From positions 372,001-436,000 of the forward strand of contig NZ_VTDO01000001.1 of the NCBI RefSeq assembly GCF_015627125.1: a DNA stretch of 64,000 nt. Reading direction: 5' to 3'. Of the stretch, positions 21,937-32,356 are shown piece after piece. Origin of the DNA: Acinetobacter rathckeae (lineage in GTDB: Bacteria; Pseudomonadota; Gammaproteobacteria; Pseudomonadales; Moraxellaceae). Position 1 is the stretch's first letter. The number at the start of each line of letters is the position of its first letter. The position numbers and the translations under genes are program-made. Below the pieces are notes generated by a model. That model worked only from the letters and a program-made list of their open reading frames with translations. It did not search any database and was not told the origin of the DNA.

Positions 21937-22188
21937 TGTTGTCTCACATCTATTTTTGTTGAGTTGATTGTTTATCCTAAGTGGCTAAAAGCCATCCGTC
22001 TAGTCATAAATTGGCTAATTTTTAAGATTTTTGAAGCATAAATTTTAAAAAAAATTCATGCTTTTAATTTATTTGCTGAATTTTTTTATCTATATCTGTT
22101 CTTTATCACTTTCTACTTGACCCATACAGGGGTTGCTATTCAAAATGAAAGGCAAATTGAAAGCAAAAATGAGCTTAGAGTAAACAAC

Positions 22189-23373
22189 ATGCACAAAGAT
22201 GACGACTTACTTGGACCAGATACTTTAGCGATTAGAACAGGGCATGAGCGTACTCACGAAGGTGAGCATGGCGAACCGATTTTTTTAACATCATCTTTTG
22301 TATATAAAAATGCACAAGAAGCAGCCAATAAATTTCAGGGTAAAGAATCGGGTAATGTTTACTCACGTTTTACGAATCCTACGGTTGCTGTATTTGAAAA
22401 AAGACTTGCCACTTTATGTGGTGGTGAACGTGCTGTAGCGACAGGTTCTGGCATGGGGGCGATTTTAGCCATTATGATGGCGTACCTTAAAGCTGGTGAC
22501 CATGTGATTTGTTCGCGTGATGTATTTGGCTCTATTGTTGGTTTATTTGAGCGTTATATTCGAAAGTTTGGTGTGGAAGTTGACTTTGTAGATTTAACAG
22601 ATTTAGCACAGTGGCAAAGTCTTGCAAAGCCAAACACTAAAATGTTTTTTATGGAATCACCTTCTAACCCATTGGCTGTGATTGGAGATATTCAAGCCAT
22701 TGCCGATATTGCACATCAACATAATGCTTTATTGGTTGTGGATAATACGTTTTGTACGCCTGCTTTACAGCAACCGATTAAATTTGGTGCAGATTTAGTG
22801 GTGTATTCAGCAACCAAATATATTGATGGTCAGGGCCGTGCCCTTGGCGGTGCAGTGGTGGGTAAACATGATTTGCTCGAAGATGTGTTTTCTGTGGTAC
22901 GTACGCTTGGGCCATCTATGAGTCCATTTAATGCATGGGTGTTTTTAAAAGGTTTAGAAACGTTACGTTTACGCATGAAGGCACATTGTGACGGTGCTTT
23001 GCAGATTGCACAGTGGTTAAACCAACATAAAAAAGTCAGTAAAGTGTATTATGCAGGCTTAGAAACACATCCTAGACATGAGTTGGCGAAAAAACAGCAG
23101 TCAGGTTTTGGTGGTATTGTGTCTTTTGAGGTTAAAGGTGGAAAAGACGAAGCATGGAAGGTGATTGATAGTACAACCTTTATTTCTATTACAGGGAATT
23201 TGGGTGATGTTAAATCAACCATTACGCACCCAGCAACCACCACACATGGTAAACTTTCACCGCAAGCACAAAAAGATGCGGGTATTCATGACAGTTTAAT
23301 TCGACTTTCTGTCGGATTAGAAGACATTCATGATATTATACGTGACTTATCTCGTGGTTTAGATTTGATATAA
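22189..23373 (+). CDS. metZ: O-succinylhomoserine sulfhydrylase
   Basis: MetZ makes homocysteine from O-succinylhomoserine and sulfide, a PLP-dependent step of methionine synthesis. From the chosen ATG ([21 protein letters not shown]) it is 394 aa. PLP residues are visible: Tyr in YSRFTNPT, Asp in [14 protein letters not shown], and the Schiff-base Lys in [17 protein letters not shown] 24 codons upstream would lengthen the frame with unconserved residues. ybaB follows by 16 nt. The 252-bp gap before it shows no riboswitch that I recognise. Confidence 0.93.
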   Translation: MHKDDDLLGPDTLAIRTGHERTHEGEHGEPIFLTSSFVYKNAQEAANKFQGKESGNVYSRFTNPTVAVFEKRLATLCGGERAVATGSGMGAILAIMMAYLKAGDHVICSRDVFGSIVGLFERYIRKFGVEVDFVDLTDLAQWQSLAKPNTKMFFMESPSNPLAVIGDIQAIADIAHQHNALLVVDNTFCTPALQQPIKFGADLVVYSATKYIDGQGRALGGAVVGKHDLLEDVFSVVRTLGPSMSPFNAWVFLKGLETLRLRMKAHCDGALQIAQWLNQHKKVSKVYYAGLETHPRHELAKKQQSGFGGIVSFEVKGGKDEAWKVIDSTTFISITGNLGDVKSTITHPATTTHGKLSPQAQKDAGIHDSLIRLSVGLEDIHDIIRDLSRGLDLI

Positions 23374-23389
23374 CGTTGGAGCGTTTCTT

Positions 23390-23719
23390 ATGAATATTAA
23401 TATGTTAATGCAGCAAGCACAACGCATGCAAAAAGATGTAGAAGCCAATGCGAAAAAAGCCAAAGAAGAGCTTGCACAAACAGAAGTTCATGCAGAAGCG
23501 GGCGGTGGTTTGGTGAAAGTAACCATGACTTGCCGTCATGTGGTAAAACGCATAGAAATTAACCCTGAATTGCTACAAGATGAAGCAGATATGGTTGAAG
23601 ACTTAATTGCTGCTGCAATCAACGATGCATCACGTCAAGCAGAAGCAGTTTCTGAGCAAAAAATGAAAGCTGCCAGTGCAGGTACAGGCTTACCACCAGG
23701 TCTTGCAGGTTTATTTTAA
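23390..23719 (+). CDS. ybaB: YbaB/EbfC nucleoid-associated protein
   Basis: This 109-aa DNA-binding protein has a charged N-terminal helix ([23 protein letters not shown]), a beta core ([21 protein letters not shown]) and the C-terminal [10 protein letters not shown]. It lies 16 nt before recR, the usual pairing, but dnaX is absent; metZ is upstream instead. Confidence 0.95.
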   Translation: MNINMLMQQAQRMQKDVEANAKKAKEELAQTEVHAEAGGGLVKVTMTCRHVVKRIEINPELLQDEADMVEDLIAAAINDASRQAEAVSEQKMKAASAGTGLPPGLAGLF

Positions 23720-23735
23720 GTAAAGGTTAATATGC

Positions 23736-24332
23736 ATGTTTAGCCCAAAATTTGATGAGCTAGTACAGGCGTTACGTACACTACCCAGCGTTGGGCCAAA
23801 GTCGGCTCAGCGTATGGCACTCAACCTAGTCATGAAAAATAAGCATCAGGCTGAAGTATTAGCCAATGCTTTACATCATGCAGTAAATAGCATTACCACA
23901 TGTCAAATTTGTCACTCACTCACAGAAACTGAAGTGTGTAGCATCTGTTCATCCGCTGAACGTGATGATGGTTTAATCTGTGTGGTCGAGTCGCCAGCAG
24001 ATGTAATGGCCATTGAGCAAACAGGTAGTTTTCGTGGAAAATATTATGTGCTTGGTGGGCATTTGTCGCCGTTAGATGGTGTAGGCCCTGATGATATTGG
24101 TATTCCAGCTTTAATGGCGCGGTTACAGCAAGGTATTGTTCAAGAAGTTATTTTGGCAACCAATGCGACTGTGGAAGGCCAAGCAACTGCACACTACTTG
24201 TCGGAAGCCTGTAAACATTTGCCAGTAAAACTCACACGTATTGCACAAGGTGTGCCACAAGGCGGTGAGCTAGAGTATGTGGATAGCCACACTTTAGGGC
24301 AAGCGATGCACCACCGATTACAATTTAAGTAG
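23736..24332 (+). CDS. recR: Recombination mediator RecR
   Basis: RecR acts with RecF/RecO to load RecA on gapped DNA. The 198-aa protein has a helix-hairpin-helix (LPSVGPKSAQRMAL), a four-Cys zinc site (CQIC ... CSIC) and a Toprim domain (ICVVESPADVMAIEQTG ... GGHLSPLDGVGP). AAAGG lies 9 nt upstream of the chosen ATG. Confidence 0.97.
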   Translation: MFSPKFDELVQALRTLPSVGPKSAQRMALNLVMKNKHQAEVLANALHHAVNSITTCQICHSLTETEVCSICSSAERDDGLICVVESPADVMAIEQTGSFRGKYYVLGGHLSPLDGVGPDDIGIPALMARLQQGIVQEVILATNATVEGQATAHYLSEACKHLPVKLTRIAQGVPQGGELEYVDSHTLGQAMHHRLQFK

Positions 24333-24361
24333 TATCTATAAATTATTGTTTGGATCTAAAC

Positions 24362-25519
24362 ATGGGTATGTATCAATTTATTCAAACGCAAAGCCAGCTT
24401 ACCCAAGTGTTAGATCATATGGTACAGCATAAAAAATATGCGGCAGACACAGAGTTTTTAAAGGTAGATACGTTATGGCCTAAACTTGGGCTATTTCAAA
24501 TAAATATTCAAGAGCAAATATATTTACTTGATGGTACAACTTTAGACTTAACACCGTTTTGGGCTTTGCTCACACAGGCGAAAGAAAATATCTTTCATGC
24601 ATGTGGAGAAGACCTCGATTTAATTTATTTTTACTCTAAAACATCACCACTGAGCAATGTTTTTGATACGCAGGTTGCATTGTCATTTTTAGGTCATGGG
24701 CTACAAGTGAGTTACCAAAATGCACTCAAAGAGCATTTAGGTGTAGAGATTGAAAAAGACCAAACACGTTCAGACTGGACAGCACGTCCTTTAAGCTCAG
24801 AGCAGTTATGTTATGCAGCCAATGATGTGATTTTTTTGCCAAAACTTGCAGATGTATTAAAAGTACAGCTTAAAGAAAAAAAATTACTTGAGTACGTTGT
24901 TGAAGATTGTGTGAGCTTGGCCTATGAGATTGCTCATAAAACTGTAACGTCTAAGCTATACCAAGATGTAGGAAACTATCGTCATTCATCGTATCAGTTA
25001 ATGCAATTACAACAACTTATGGTATGGCGAGAGCAGTTGGTAAAAGCAGTGAATATTCCACGTAGTTTTGTACTCAAAAATAATGCCATGATTGATTTGG
25101 TTGAAAAGAATCCTAAAAGTATTTTTCAGTTGTCTGAGATCAAAAGTATCCGTGCTTCAGTGATTAGAGAGCATGGTAAAACAATCTTAGATTTACTGCG
25201 ATTTTTACCAGAAAAAGAGCTTTGGCCAAATAATCTCCCGCGTCCAGTAAAGTATATTTCTGAAGATGTTGCTGTTAAAATAGAGCAGTTGGTGAATCAA
25301 GTAGCGGATGAGCTACAGATTCCAAAAATGGTACTGATGCGAAAAAAATGGTTTAACGAACTGTATGTACATGTTGTATCTGGTTCTGTAGATAAAGAGA
25401 CATTGTCGCCTTATTTACGTGGCTGGCGTTATAATGTACTCATACAACCATTATTATTGTTGTTAGAGCAAGATAAGGCGAATTTAGTACAGCAAATTTG
25501 CGTCAAAAGACCGTTTTAA
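24362..25519 (+). CDS. rnd: Ribonuclease D
   Basis: RNase D is a 3'-5' exoribonuclease that trims tRNA and stable RNA precursors. The 385-aa protein has DEDD motifs I (AADTEF), II (HACGEDLDLIY) and III (YAANDVIFLPKLADVL), then HRDC-type helical domains. The start MGMYQF was chosen because TTTGGA lies about 7 nt upstream; a TTG four codons earlier is less likely. ycgL follows, an order common in gammaproteobacteria. Confidence 0.94.
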   Translation: MGMYQFIQTQSQLTQVLDHMVQHKKYAADTEFLKVDTLWPKLGLFQINIQEQIYLLDGTTLDLTPFWALLTQAKENIFHACGEDLDLIYFYSKTSPLSNVFDTQVALSFLGHGLQVSYQNALKEHLGVEIEKDQTRSDWTARPLSSEQLCYAANDVIFLPKLADVLKVQLKEKKLLEYVVEDCVSLAYEIAHKTVTSKLYQDVGNYRHSSYQLMQLQQLMVWREQLVKAVNIPRSFVLKNNAMIDLVEKNPKSIFQLSEIKSIRASVIREHGKTILDLLRFLPEKELWPNNLPRPVKYISEDVAVKIEQLVNQVADELQIPKMVLMRKKWFNELYVHVVSGSVDKETLSPYLRGWRYNVLIQPLLLLLEQDKANLVQQICVKRPF

Positions 25520-25573
25520 CAAGTATTTATTTTTAACTGATTTATAGGTTATTTTAATTTAGGTGGTTGGTTT

Positions 25574-25882
25574 ATGCACTGCAACATTTATCGTTCAAGT
25601 AAAAAAGATGAAATGTACGTTTACATTGCAACAGATAAAAAAACGCATGAAGTTGTTGAAGGAGTAGACCTTTTAGAGGTGTTGCCTGAAGCAATGCGTC
25701 AGGCTTTTGGTAGAGCAACTTTTGTGATGAATTTAGAGCTAACTCAAGAGCGTAAACTTGCGAGAGCAAATACTTTACATGTGTTAGACTCATTACAAAC
25801 CAGAGGTTTTTTTATACAAATGCCTCCAGAAGGTTTGATTAATCCAAATGCAGTAGAACCAGAGGGCCTAAGAGGTGCTTAA
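25574..25882 (+). CDS. ycgL: YcgL-domain protein
   Basis: This 102-aa protein has the compact YcgL fold: [18 protein letters not shown], then [21 protein letters not shown] and [15 protein letters not shown]. Function is unknown. It follows rnd, as in many gammaproteobacteria, and its 3' end overlaps the next gene by 8 nt. Confidence 0.93.
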   Translation: MHCNIYRSSKKDEMYVYIATDKKTHEVVEGVDLLEVLPEAMRQAFGRATFVMNLELTQERKLARANTLHVLDSLQTRGFFIQMPPEGLINPNAVEPEGLRGA

Positions 25883-26249
25883 TACAGAAACAGGGGTTTT
25901 GCATCAGTTGCTTTCGGTACTAGATCAGTTTCCCGAAGGGGCGATTGCAATTTCTGTTTATTGTGGAGGAGCCTTTATTGTGCTTCTCAGTTGGTACTTT
26001 ATTACAAAACCATATTCTAAATTTTGTGCAGTATCTACTTTGGTTCTGTTTGCTTTACTTGTGACACCAACAGTATCTGAGGGAAATAATGCAGGCCTTT
26101 CACCTGCAATATTTGGTTTGTTATTTGGTGTGGTTACCAAAGATCACAGCTTAATTTGGTTTAATGCAGCAGCTATTGTTTTTGTGATAGGACTGGGGTT
26201 GTTGAGTGGTTTTTGTATTATGAAGTTTCTAAGAGCACGTGCGTCTTAG
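25875..26249 (+). CDS. Small integral membrane protein
   Basis: This 124-aa protein has four hydrophobic stretches (around residues 22-41, 48-65, 75-86 and 97-117) and a short basic C-terminus (FLRARAS). I do not recognise a family. The GTG start overlaps the end of ycgL by 8 nt, so the two are translationally coupled. It should reside in the cytoplasmic membrane. Confidence 0.65.
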   Translation: MLNTETGVLHQLLSVLDQFPEGAIAISVYCGGAFIVLLSWYFITKPYSKFCAVSTLVLFALLVTPTVSEGNNAGLSPAIFGLLFGVVTKDHSLIWFNAAAIVFVIGLGLLSGFCIMKFLRARAS

Positions 26250-26311
26250 ATTATCTAACGTTTTAATCTTTTTTGTATTAATACCACTTAGAAAAAAGAA
26301 AGCATCTTTAA

Positions 26312-26337
26312 AATACTGTTTTTAAAAAAGCAGTATT
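26312..26337 (+). other. Hairpin downstream of the rnd-ycgL group
   Basis: AATACTGTTTTT pairs with AAAAA-CAGTATT through one bulged G. It could end the forward transcript, but no T run follows. The rest of the 258-bp gap up to the Sel1 gene holds no gene that I can see. Confidence 0.35.
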
Positions 26338-26479
26338 GATCTGAAAGAAAAGGCAAAACTATTTATTTTACATGGCCAAGACTGTTCTAAAGGTTTGTTG
26401 GTTTTGTGCTGTTCACTGCTTTTCTTCATGAAACTTAGATCTTGTTGAGCAGGGTTTATGTTTTACGAAAGGTAGATAA

Positions 26480-26509
26480 AATAAAACGCCACCGAGGTGA
26501 CGTTTTATT
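26480..26509 (-). terminator. Terminator overlapping the stop of the Sel1-like gene
   Basis: Stem AATAAAACG-C-CACC / GGTG-A-CGTTTTATT has one C-A mismatch and a GA loop. It lies directly at the reverse-strand stop codon. The A/T arms resemble a Rho-independent terminator. Confidence 0.7.
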
Positions 26510-26741
26510 ATGCGACCATTGTGGCCATCTTTTGCCAATATTGTGCTTTATGGCTGTCACGTTCTACACGAAAACCTTGGATGTATAGTTCAGCCAAGAA
26601 TAATGCAGACTTACCGTGACCAGCACGTGCAACGTTTTCTAAATCGATTACAGCATCTTTAAAATTCATTTGTGATTGAATAGTATGTACTGCTGTAGCG
26701 TATGCATGATCTAAATCATGTTGAGAGAGTTGTTGAATCAT
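26508..26741 (-). CDS. Small Sel1-repeat-like protein
   Basis: This 77-aa protein has a C-terminal half (ARAGHGKSALFLAELYIQG ... KAQYWQKMA) that fits a single Sel1/TPR-like repeat, normally a protein-protein interaction unit. It has no signal peptide. AGGAG is 7 nt before the ATG. Its long 5' region carries a small hairpin. Confidence 0.65.
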   Translation of the reverse strand: MIQQLSQHDLDHAYATAVHTIQSQMNFKDAVIDLENVARAGHGKSALFLAELYIQGFRVERDSHKAQYWQKMATMVA

Positions 26742-26775
26742 ATTAAAGCTCCTAAGTGTTGTAATTATGATTTTA

Positions 26776-26794
26776 AGGACTTCTCACAAGTCCT
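26776..26794 (-). other. Hairpin in the 5' region of the Sel1-like gene
   Basis: A perfect 7-bp inverted repeat AGGACTT / AAGTCCT with a 5-nt loop lies about 35 nt upstream of the ATG, in the likely leader or operator. The arm AGGACTT could mimic a ribosome-binding site. The rest of the 352-bp gap is very AT-rich and contains no evident gene. Confidence 0.4.
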
Positions 26795-27093
26795 AATGAT
26801 ATTAATTTAAACTTATTTTGTTAAACTAATATTACATTCACACGATTGTGTCAACCCAATACTAGGGTTGCTAAGTAGAAAATTGATACTACATGAATAA
26901 TAAGTAAACAAAAAGACTTTTATTGAAAATTATTAAGAAAAATTTAAGCAAATGTTTCCATTTTTTGTGTAATAGAATATATGTAATTAAAAAACATAGA
27001 TATATAAGAGGATTAAAACATGACTTGATCAGTACTTTTATATGCTTGTAGTCCAACTCTATTCACATTAGACTGAGCAATAAGAGGTTTATC

Positions 27094-27420
27094 ATGTTTG
27101 ATTTTGTTCGCTTAGTCGTAAAAAATGAGTCATTAAAAGTGGCTTCAGTATATTTTTATCGTTTTATGCCTGTGTTTTTAATGCTGGTTGTATTTGTTTT
27201 TGGATATTTCTTACTAAAAAATCCAGTTAATGAGCGTCAATATACACAAGTGCAGCACATTGCGATCCAAATGAAGTATCCACATGCAGAAGCAATGGCC
27301 AAATTGTTATTACAGCAACAGCAGGTGACAACACGAGACTATTTCCGCTTATTACACGCATATCATACAGAACAAAAAAATGTAAAAAGTTATCCTGCGG
27401 TATATGTTAAAACCCCTTAA
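27094..27420 (+). CDS. Hypothetical single-span membrane protein
   Basis: This 108-aa protein has one membrane segment (about residues 25-42, MPVFLMLVVFVFGYFLL) preceded by a basic N-terminus and followed by a helical periplasmic part rich in Gln. It has AGAGG before the ATG and is transcribed towards ftsY, 93 nt away. I do not recognise a family. Confidence 0.6.
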   Translation: MFDFVRLVVKNESLKVASVYFYRFMPVFLMLVVFVFGYFLLKNPVNERQYTQVQHIAIQMKYPHAEAMAKLLLQQQQVTTRDYFRLLHAYHTEQKNVKSYPAVYVKTP

Positions 27421-27513
27421 ATGGGGCGACCGTACTTATGAAAGCATCGGTACACCATATGGATATATGTTAATATTGCAATTTTTATAATGCACTGTTT
27501 TTAAGGGACCAGC

Positions 27514-28593
27514 ATGCAAGAGCAAAACAATGTGTCTAACAAGTTTTTAATTGATGCAGACATCGGTGATGATGATGTTACATTACCAAGCTTACCTGTG
27601 GCCAATGTCCCAATTATAGAGCAACCTGTAGAACAGCGTTTGGACAACTCAGAAGAAGAAAAACCAAAAGGTGGTTTTTTTGGTCGTATGAAAGAAGGGC
27701 TCACCAAAACCCGCAAAAACTTTACCGATGGTATGGTCAGTATTTTAATTGGTGGTAAAGAAATTGATGATGAGCTGTTAGAAGAAGTTGAAGAACAACT
27801 TTTGGTTGCAGATATTGGTGTGGATGCAACCAAACGTATTATTACGAACTTAACAGAACGTACAGCACGTGGTGATCTGATTTACTCGCACTCACTATAT
27901 AAAGCGTTACAAGAAGAGCTGGTGAGCTTACTTGAGCCATGTGTTAAGCCCTTGCACATAGATGGTTCTAAAAATCCATATGTCATTTTAGTCGTTGGTG
28001 TAAATGGGGTAGGTAAAACCACAACGATTGGTAAGCTTGCGAAGAAGTTGCAAGGTGAGGGTAAAAAAGTGATGCTTGCAGCAGGCGATACCTTCCGTGC
28101 CGCTGCGACAGAGCAATTGCAAATTTGGGGTGAGCGTAATGGAATTCCTGTGATTGCACAAGGTCATGGTTCTGACAGTGCCTCAGTTATTTTTGATGCC
28201 TTTGAGAGTGCAAAAGCCAAAGGCATAGATGTTTTAATTGCCGATACAGCAGGTCGTTTACACAACAAAAGTAACTTAATGGAAGAGTTACGAAAAGTGA
28301 AACGAGTGATGCAAAAAGCAGATGCCACTGCACCACATGAAATTATGTTGGTTGTAGATGCAGGAACAGGGCAAAATGCCATTAATCAGGTCAAAGAGTT
28401 TGATCAGGTTGTTGGGCTAACGGGCATTACCATTACTAAACTTGATGGTACGGCCAAAGGTGGTGTGTTGTTTAATATTGCGAGCCGTACCCAAGTACCA
28501 ATTCGCTTTATTGGTGTAGGTGAAAAAATAGATGACTTACGCCCATTTTCTGCCAAATCATTTGTAGCTGCATTGTTTGATGCAGATAAATAA
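27514..28593 (+). CDS. ftsY: Signal recognition particle receptor FtsY
   Basis: FtsY is the SRP receptor GTPase for cotranslational membrane targeting. The 359-aa protein has a short acidic A region (about residues 1-60), then an NG domain with G1 [16 protein letters not shown] (about 160-175), [27 protein letters not shown] and [10 protein letters not shown]. The A domain is far shorter than in E. coli (about 200 aa), as in several other genera. AAGGGA precedes the ATG. Confidence 0.97.
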   Translation: MQEQNNVSNKFLIDADIGDDDVTLPSLPVANVPIIEQPVEQRLDNSEEEKPKGGFFGRMKEGLTKTRKNFTDGMVSILIGGKEIDDELLEEVEEQLLVADIGVDATKRIITNLTERTARGDLIYSHSLYKALQEELVSLLEPCVKPLHIDGSKNPYVILVVGVNGVGKTTTIGKLAKKLQGEGKKVMLAAGDTFRAAATEQLQIWGERNGIPVIAQGHGSDSASVIFDAFESAKAKGIDVLIADTAGRLHNKSNLMEELRKVKRVMQKADATAPHEIMLVVDAGTGQNAINQVKEFDQVVGLTGITITKLDGTAKGGVLFNIASRTQVPIRFIGVGEKIDDLRPFSAKSFVAALFDADK

Positions 28594-28604
28594 TATGATT
28601 TAAA

Positions 28605-28634
28605 TAAAAAACACCCAATAAAGGGTGTTTTTTT
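28605..28634. terminator. Bidirectional terminator, ftsY / hydrolase gene
   Basis: Stem AAAAAACACCC / GGGTGTTTTTT with a 6-nt loop lies immediately after ftsY and abuts the convergent gene's stop. Confidence 0.9.
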
Positions 28635-29163
28635 ATACCAACTGGGTATTGTTCATAAAATGATGGTCTGCAAAAAACTCAATCAAAGGGTTTATATTTT
28701 CTGGGTGTTCTAAGCGGTGATAGCCACCAGCATAGGTTTTTATAAACATGAATTGTTCTAACATGGCTTTTGTTTCATGCATGTTTAATACCTCATCACC
28801 CAATTCAATATAAGCCAGTTGAGGTATGTCATGTTCAAGGTCACTGTCTTGAATGTCTACATAATCAGATCTAAAACATGGCTTTAGATTAGGATTGGCA
28901 ATAATGGCAGGCAATTTAAAAAAATAAGACAGCTTGAGTGCCCAATAGCCACCAACACCGTGACCAATCAATAAGTTGGGTTTGATTTTATCAATGGTAT
29001 TGAGATATAGGTCAAGTACCGTGTTAAAGCTGAGTTGCCGATAGTCGACATCTATACAATATTTTTGCTCGTATGTGATTGCATCAAACTTTTTTGATGT
29101 TCTAGATGAATCTAAACCGTGCAAAAATAAAATTTTTACGTTTTGCGTAGACTGTATATTCAT
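28633..29163 (-). CDS. YqiA/RBBP9-like alpha/beta hydrolase
   Basis: This 176-aa small alpha/beta hydrolase has [15 protein letters not shown] at the oxyanion strand, [17 protein letters not shown] where the nucleophile elbow should be, and a C-terminal YHRLEHPE holding the catalytic His. The elbow reads GHGVG rather than GxSxG, so the expected nucleophile Ser is replaced by Gly. It may be catalytically dead or use another residue. A TTG seven codons upstream is an alternative start. Confidence 0.7.
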   Translation of the reverse strand: MNIQSTQNVKILFLHGLDSSRTSKKFDAITYEQKYCIDVDYRQLSFNTVLDLYLNTIDKIKPNLLIGHGVGGYWALKLSYFFKLPAIIANPNLKPCFRSDYVDIQDSDLEHDIPQLAYIELGDEVLNMHETKAMLEQFMFIKTYAGGYHRLEHPENINPLIEFFADHHFMNNTQLV

Positions 29164-29357
29164 TATTATCTTTCTTTTTACCAATCATGCGTACTTGCTG
29201 TATTTATCTTACAGTGCCTTAAAGTGCTGTAAAGCTAGCAAATAGTCTAATACAGCTGATGAATCTTTTAAATCTAGTCTCAAGAAGAGGTGAAAGTTAA
29301 GCTTAAATTCTGCTATGCTATCGCCTTTATTTATTTTGATATTTTATAGAGGCAGAG

Positions 29358-30887
29358 ATGGCGCAACAACACGCTCAGTCGAGTTCTGAACCCACTATTT
29401 CCGAAAACGATTTAATTGCACAGCGTCATGCCAAGTTAAAACAGATTCAGACGCAAGCAAAAGAAAATGGTACAAGCCCTTGGCCAAATACATTTAAACG
29501 TGAACACTATGCAGGTGACCTGCAAGCACAGTTTGATGGCGTTGAAAAAGCAGAAATTGAAGCGGCTGAACACGTATATGTGAAAATTGCAGGTCGTGTC
29601 ATGCTCAATCGTGGCTCTTTTATTGTATTACAAGACATGACAGGTCGTATTCAGCTGTATGTTGACCGTAAAGGGCTACCAAGTGACCAGCTTGAGTCAA
29701 TTAAATCATTAGATTTAGGTGATATTGTGGCTGCTAGTGGCTACATCGGTCGTTCTGGTAAAGGCGATTTATATGTGCATTTACAAGCTTTTGAGTTGTT
29801 AACGAAATCACTGCGTCCACTACCAGACAAGTTTCATGGTTTAAGTGACACAGAAGCAAAGTATCGTAAGCGTTACTTAGATTTGATCGTGAATGAAGAA
29901 ACACGTAAAACGTTTGAGATCCGTGCCAAAGTTGTGGCAGGTGTACGTCAATACTTGGTTGATCAGCGTTTTATGGAAGTTGAAACACCAATGATGCATA
30001 TTATTCCAGGTGGTGCATCGGCAAGACCATTTGTGACGCATCACAATGCATTAGATATGGATTTGTTTTTGCGTATTGCACCCGAACTGTATTTAAAGCG
30101 TCTGGTGGTTGGTGGTTTTGAACGTGTGTTTGAAATTAACCGTAACTTCAGAAACGAGGGTGTATCTACGCGTCATAACCCTGAATTTACCATGATCGAG
30201 TTTTATCAGGCATATGCAGATTATAAAGATTTAATGACATTAACTGAAAATATGCTTGAGAAACTGGCTGTAGATATTTTAGGTTCTACAGATGTGCCGT
30301 ATGGTGAAGAAGTATATAGCTTTAAAGGCCCATACAAAAAGATTTCTATGTTTGATGCAATTTTAGAGCATAACCCAAGCTTTACTGCAGAAAATGTAGC
30401 AGATCGTGAGTTCCTTGCAGCGTTTATTCAAACTGAACTTAAAGAACAGGTGAAGCCTGGTTTTGGTTTAGGTAAGTTACAAACGATTGTGTTTGAAGAA
30501 ACAGTAGAAGCACAGTTACGCCAACCAACATTTATTACTGAATACCCAGCAGAAACATCGCCACTGGCTCGCCGTAATGATCATAATCCACATATTACAG
30601 ACCGTTTTGAGTTCTTTATTGGTGGTCGTGAGTTGGCAAATGGCTTTAGCGAGTTAAATGACCCAATTGATCAAGCAGAGCGTTTTCAAGCGCAGGTTGC
30701 TGAAAAAGATGCAGGTGATGATGAAGCAATGCACTACGATGCAGACTTTGTAGAAGCACTAGAGTATGGTTTACCACCAACAGCAGGTCAAGGTATTGGT
30801 ATTGACCGTTTGGTTATGTTGTTTGCAAATGCTGCAAGTATTCGAGATGTATTGCTATTCCCACATATGCGTCGTAAAGATGTTTAA
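29358..30887 (+). CDS. lysS: Lysyl-tRNA synthetase, class II
   Basis: LysS charges tRNA-Lys. The 509-aa protein has an N-terminal OB-fold anticodon-binding domain (about residues 70-165, [20 protein letters not shown]) and a class II core: motif 2 [23 protein letters not shown] and motif 3 [21 protein letters not shown] perfect palindromic terminator follows. Confidence 0.98.
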   Translation: MAQQHAQSSSEPTISENDLIAQRHAKLKQIQTQAKENGTSPWPNTFKREHYAGDLQAQFDGVEKAEIEAAEHVYVKIAGRVMLNRGSFIVLQDMTGRIQLYVDRKGLPSDQLESIKSLDLGDIVAASGYIGRSGKGDLYVHLQAFELLTKSLRPLPDKFHGLSDTEAKYRKRYLDLIVNEETRKTFEIRAKVVAGVRQYLVDQRFMEVETPMMHIIPGGASARPFVTHHNALDMDLFLRIAPELYLKRLVVGGFERVFEINRNFRNEGVSTRHNPEFTMIEFYQAYADYKDLMTLTENMLEKLAVDILGSTDVPYGEEVYSFKGPYKKISMFDAILEHNPSFTAENVADREFLAAFIQTELKEQVKPGFGLGKLQTIVFEETVEAQLRQPTFITEYPAETSPLARRNDHNPHITDRFEFFIGGRELANGFSELNDPIDQAERFQAQVAEKDAGDDEAMHYDADFVEALEYGLPPTAGQGIGIDRLVMLFANAASIRDVLLFPHMRRKDV

Positions 30888-30894
30888 TCAATAG

Positions 30895-30930
30895 CTAAAA
30901 AAAACCCTCAATATTGAGGGTTTTTTTTAG
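30895..30930. terminator. Bidirectional terminator, lysS / paeA
   Basis: This is a 36-bp perfect palindrome around CCCTCAATATTGAGGG with eight A and eight T flanks, lying 8 nt after lysS and 3 nt from the convergent stop. Confidence 0.95.
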
Positions 30931-30932
30931 CT

Positions 30933-32270
30933 TTATTTTGTTTCGTTGGCTTGATTTTGAATAATAATACTTTCATTAATGACAGATAGGCGAGTCACAA
31001 GTAGTTGGTCAATTTTATAGTGGTCTACATCAACCACTTCAAACTTAAATCTGTCAAACTCGACAAAATCTGCGGGACGAGGCACTTTTCTAAGTTTATA
31101 CATCATAAACCCAGCGACGGTTTCATAGTTTTCTTCGTCAGGTAATTCATCTAAATCTAAAGCATGTTTCATATCTTCAATTGGGGTGCTACCCTCAATG
31201 AGCCATGAGTGGTTATCACGCTTAATAATTTGCTGTACTTCGTCCATAGGGGTGACCCAATCGCCCATAACAGTACTCATAATGTCATTGAGGCTAATTA
31301 CTCCAACCACCCATGCGTATTCATTAATGACCACAGCAATCGTTTCTTTAGTGGCTCTAAAGCGGTCTAAAAGTTCAGACAATGTGAGTGTATCTGGTAT
31401 GGTCAGTATGCTTCGAATGGTCGTTTCATTGAGTTGATTGAGTTTTTGGTTGTTTAATATACGAACCAACAGGTCTTTTGCATCTACATAGCCAATGGTT
31501 TGGTCAATGGTTTCATTGCAGACCAAAAATTTAGAAAAAGGGTAAGTCGCAAGTTTTTGACGAATGCTTTCTTCTGACTCGTTAGGTGTAAAAAATACAA
31601 TATTTTCACGAGTAGTCATGCTTGAAGGAACGGTACGCTCTTCAAGCTCAAACACATTTTCAATAAAGTGATGCTCTTGTTTGAGTAATACACCTGCTTG
31701 AGCACCTGCTTCCATGACCGCTGCAATATCATCAAAAGTGACATTGTCTTCTCGTGTGGTATTGACTTTAAATAAGCGGAATAAAAGATTACTGATCGCA
31801 TTGATTACCCATGCCAATGGGGTACAGATTTTGACATAGACCAGCGTTGGATTAATCACCGCTAAAGCAATTTTCTCAGGAGCAATCATTGCTAGACGTT
31901 TTGGCATAAAGTCAGCAAATAAAATAAATGCCATAGTGACGACTAAAAAAGATAAACCAAAAGCGGCTTTTTCAATCCATGCACCGACAAAAAACTGCGC
32001 AAGAAAATCTGCAAAAAAGGAGCGAAAAGCAGGTTCAGCAACAATACCGCCTAAAATAGCAGCTGCATTTAACCCAATTTGTGATGCTGCAAAAAAATCT
32101 GCCGACTGTGCTTGTACGTCGAGTACTTTCTGCGCACGTTCATCGCCTGACTCAGCTAATATTTTTAATTTTACTTTACGGGCACCTGCTAAAGCAATTT
32201 CGGCAAGGGCGAGAAAGCCACCACCAATCATGAGTATGCCCATAATAATCATACTTTGAAAAAAAGTCAC
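30933..32270 (-). CDS. paeA: CNNM/CorC-family membrane protein, PaeA (YtfL) homologue
   Basis: This 445-aa protein has an N-terminal DUF21/CNNM membrane domain (residues about 1-190, FLALAEIALAGARKVKLKI), a CBS-domain pair (TVPSSMTTRENIVFF and AVVINEYAWVVGVISLNDI) and a C-terminal CorC_HlyC domain (NYETVAGFMMYKLRKVPR). By eye it is close to E. coli YtfL/PaeA over its whole length (ILFAD-PKR, GVL-KQEH-IENVFELE-RTVPSSMT). PaeA is reported to export polyamines such as cadaverine and putrescine; other CNNM proteins move Mg2+/Co2+. Substrate here is inferred. Confidence 0.85.
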   Translation of the reverse strand: MTFFQSMIIMGILMIGGGFLALAEIALAGARKVKLKILAESGDERAQKVLDVQAQSADFFAASQIGLNAAAILGGIVAEPAFRSFFADFLAQFFVGAWIEKAAFGLSFLVVTMAFILFADFMPKRLAMIAPEKIALAVINPTLVYVKICTPLAWVINAISNLLFRLFKVNTTREDNVTFDDIAAVMEAGAQAGVLLKQEHHFIENVFELEERTVPSSMTTRENIVFFTPNESEESIRQKLATYPFSKFLVCNETIDQTIGYVDAKDLLVRILNNQKLNQLNETTIRSILTIPDTLTLSELLDRFRATKETIAVVINEYAWVVGVISLNDIMSTVMGDWVTPMDEVQQIIKRDNHSWLIEGSTPIEDMKHALDLDELPDEENYETVAGFMMYKLRKVPRPADFVEFDRFKFEVVDVDHYKIDQLLVTRLSVINESIIIQNQANETK

Positions 32271-32356
32271 AATGCACCTATGTTTATAAATTTTGCATTA
32301 TTTATGTTTTTTAACATAAAAAAGGGTTACTGCATATCTTTGATTCTAATTCATCA

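Noticed and set aside
21937..22188. SAM or other riboswitch before metZ, or a TTG-started longer MetZ
   Set aside because: No recognisable riboswitch core; the extra N-terminal residues are unlike MetZ proteins and the ATG gives the family length.
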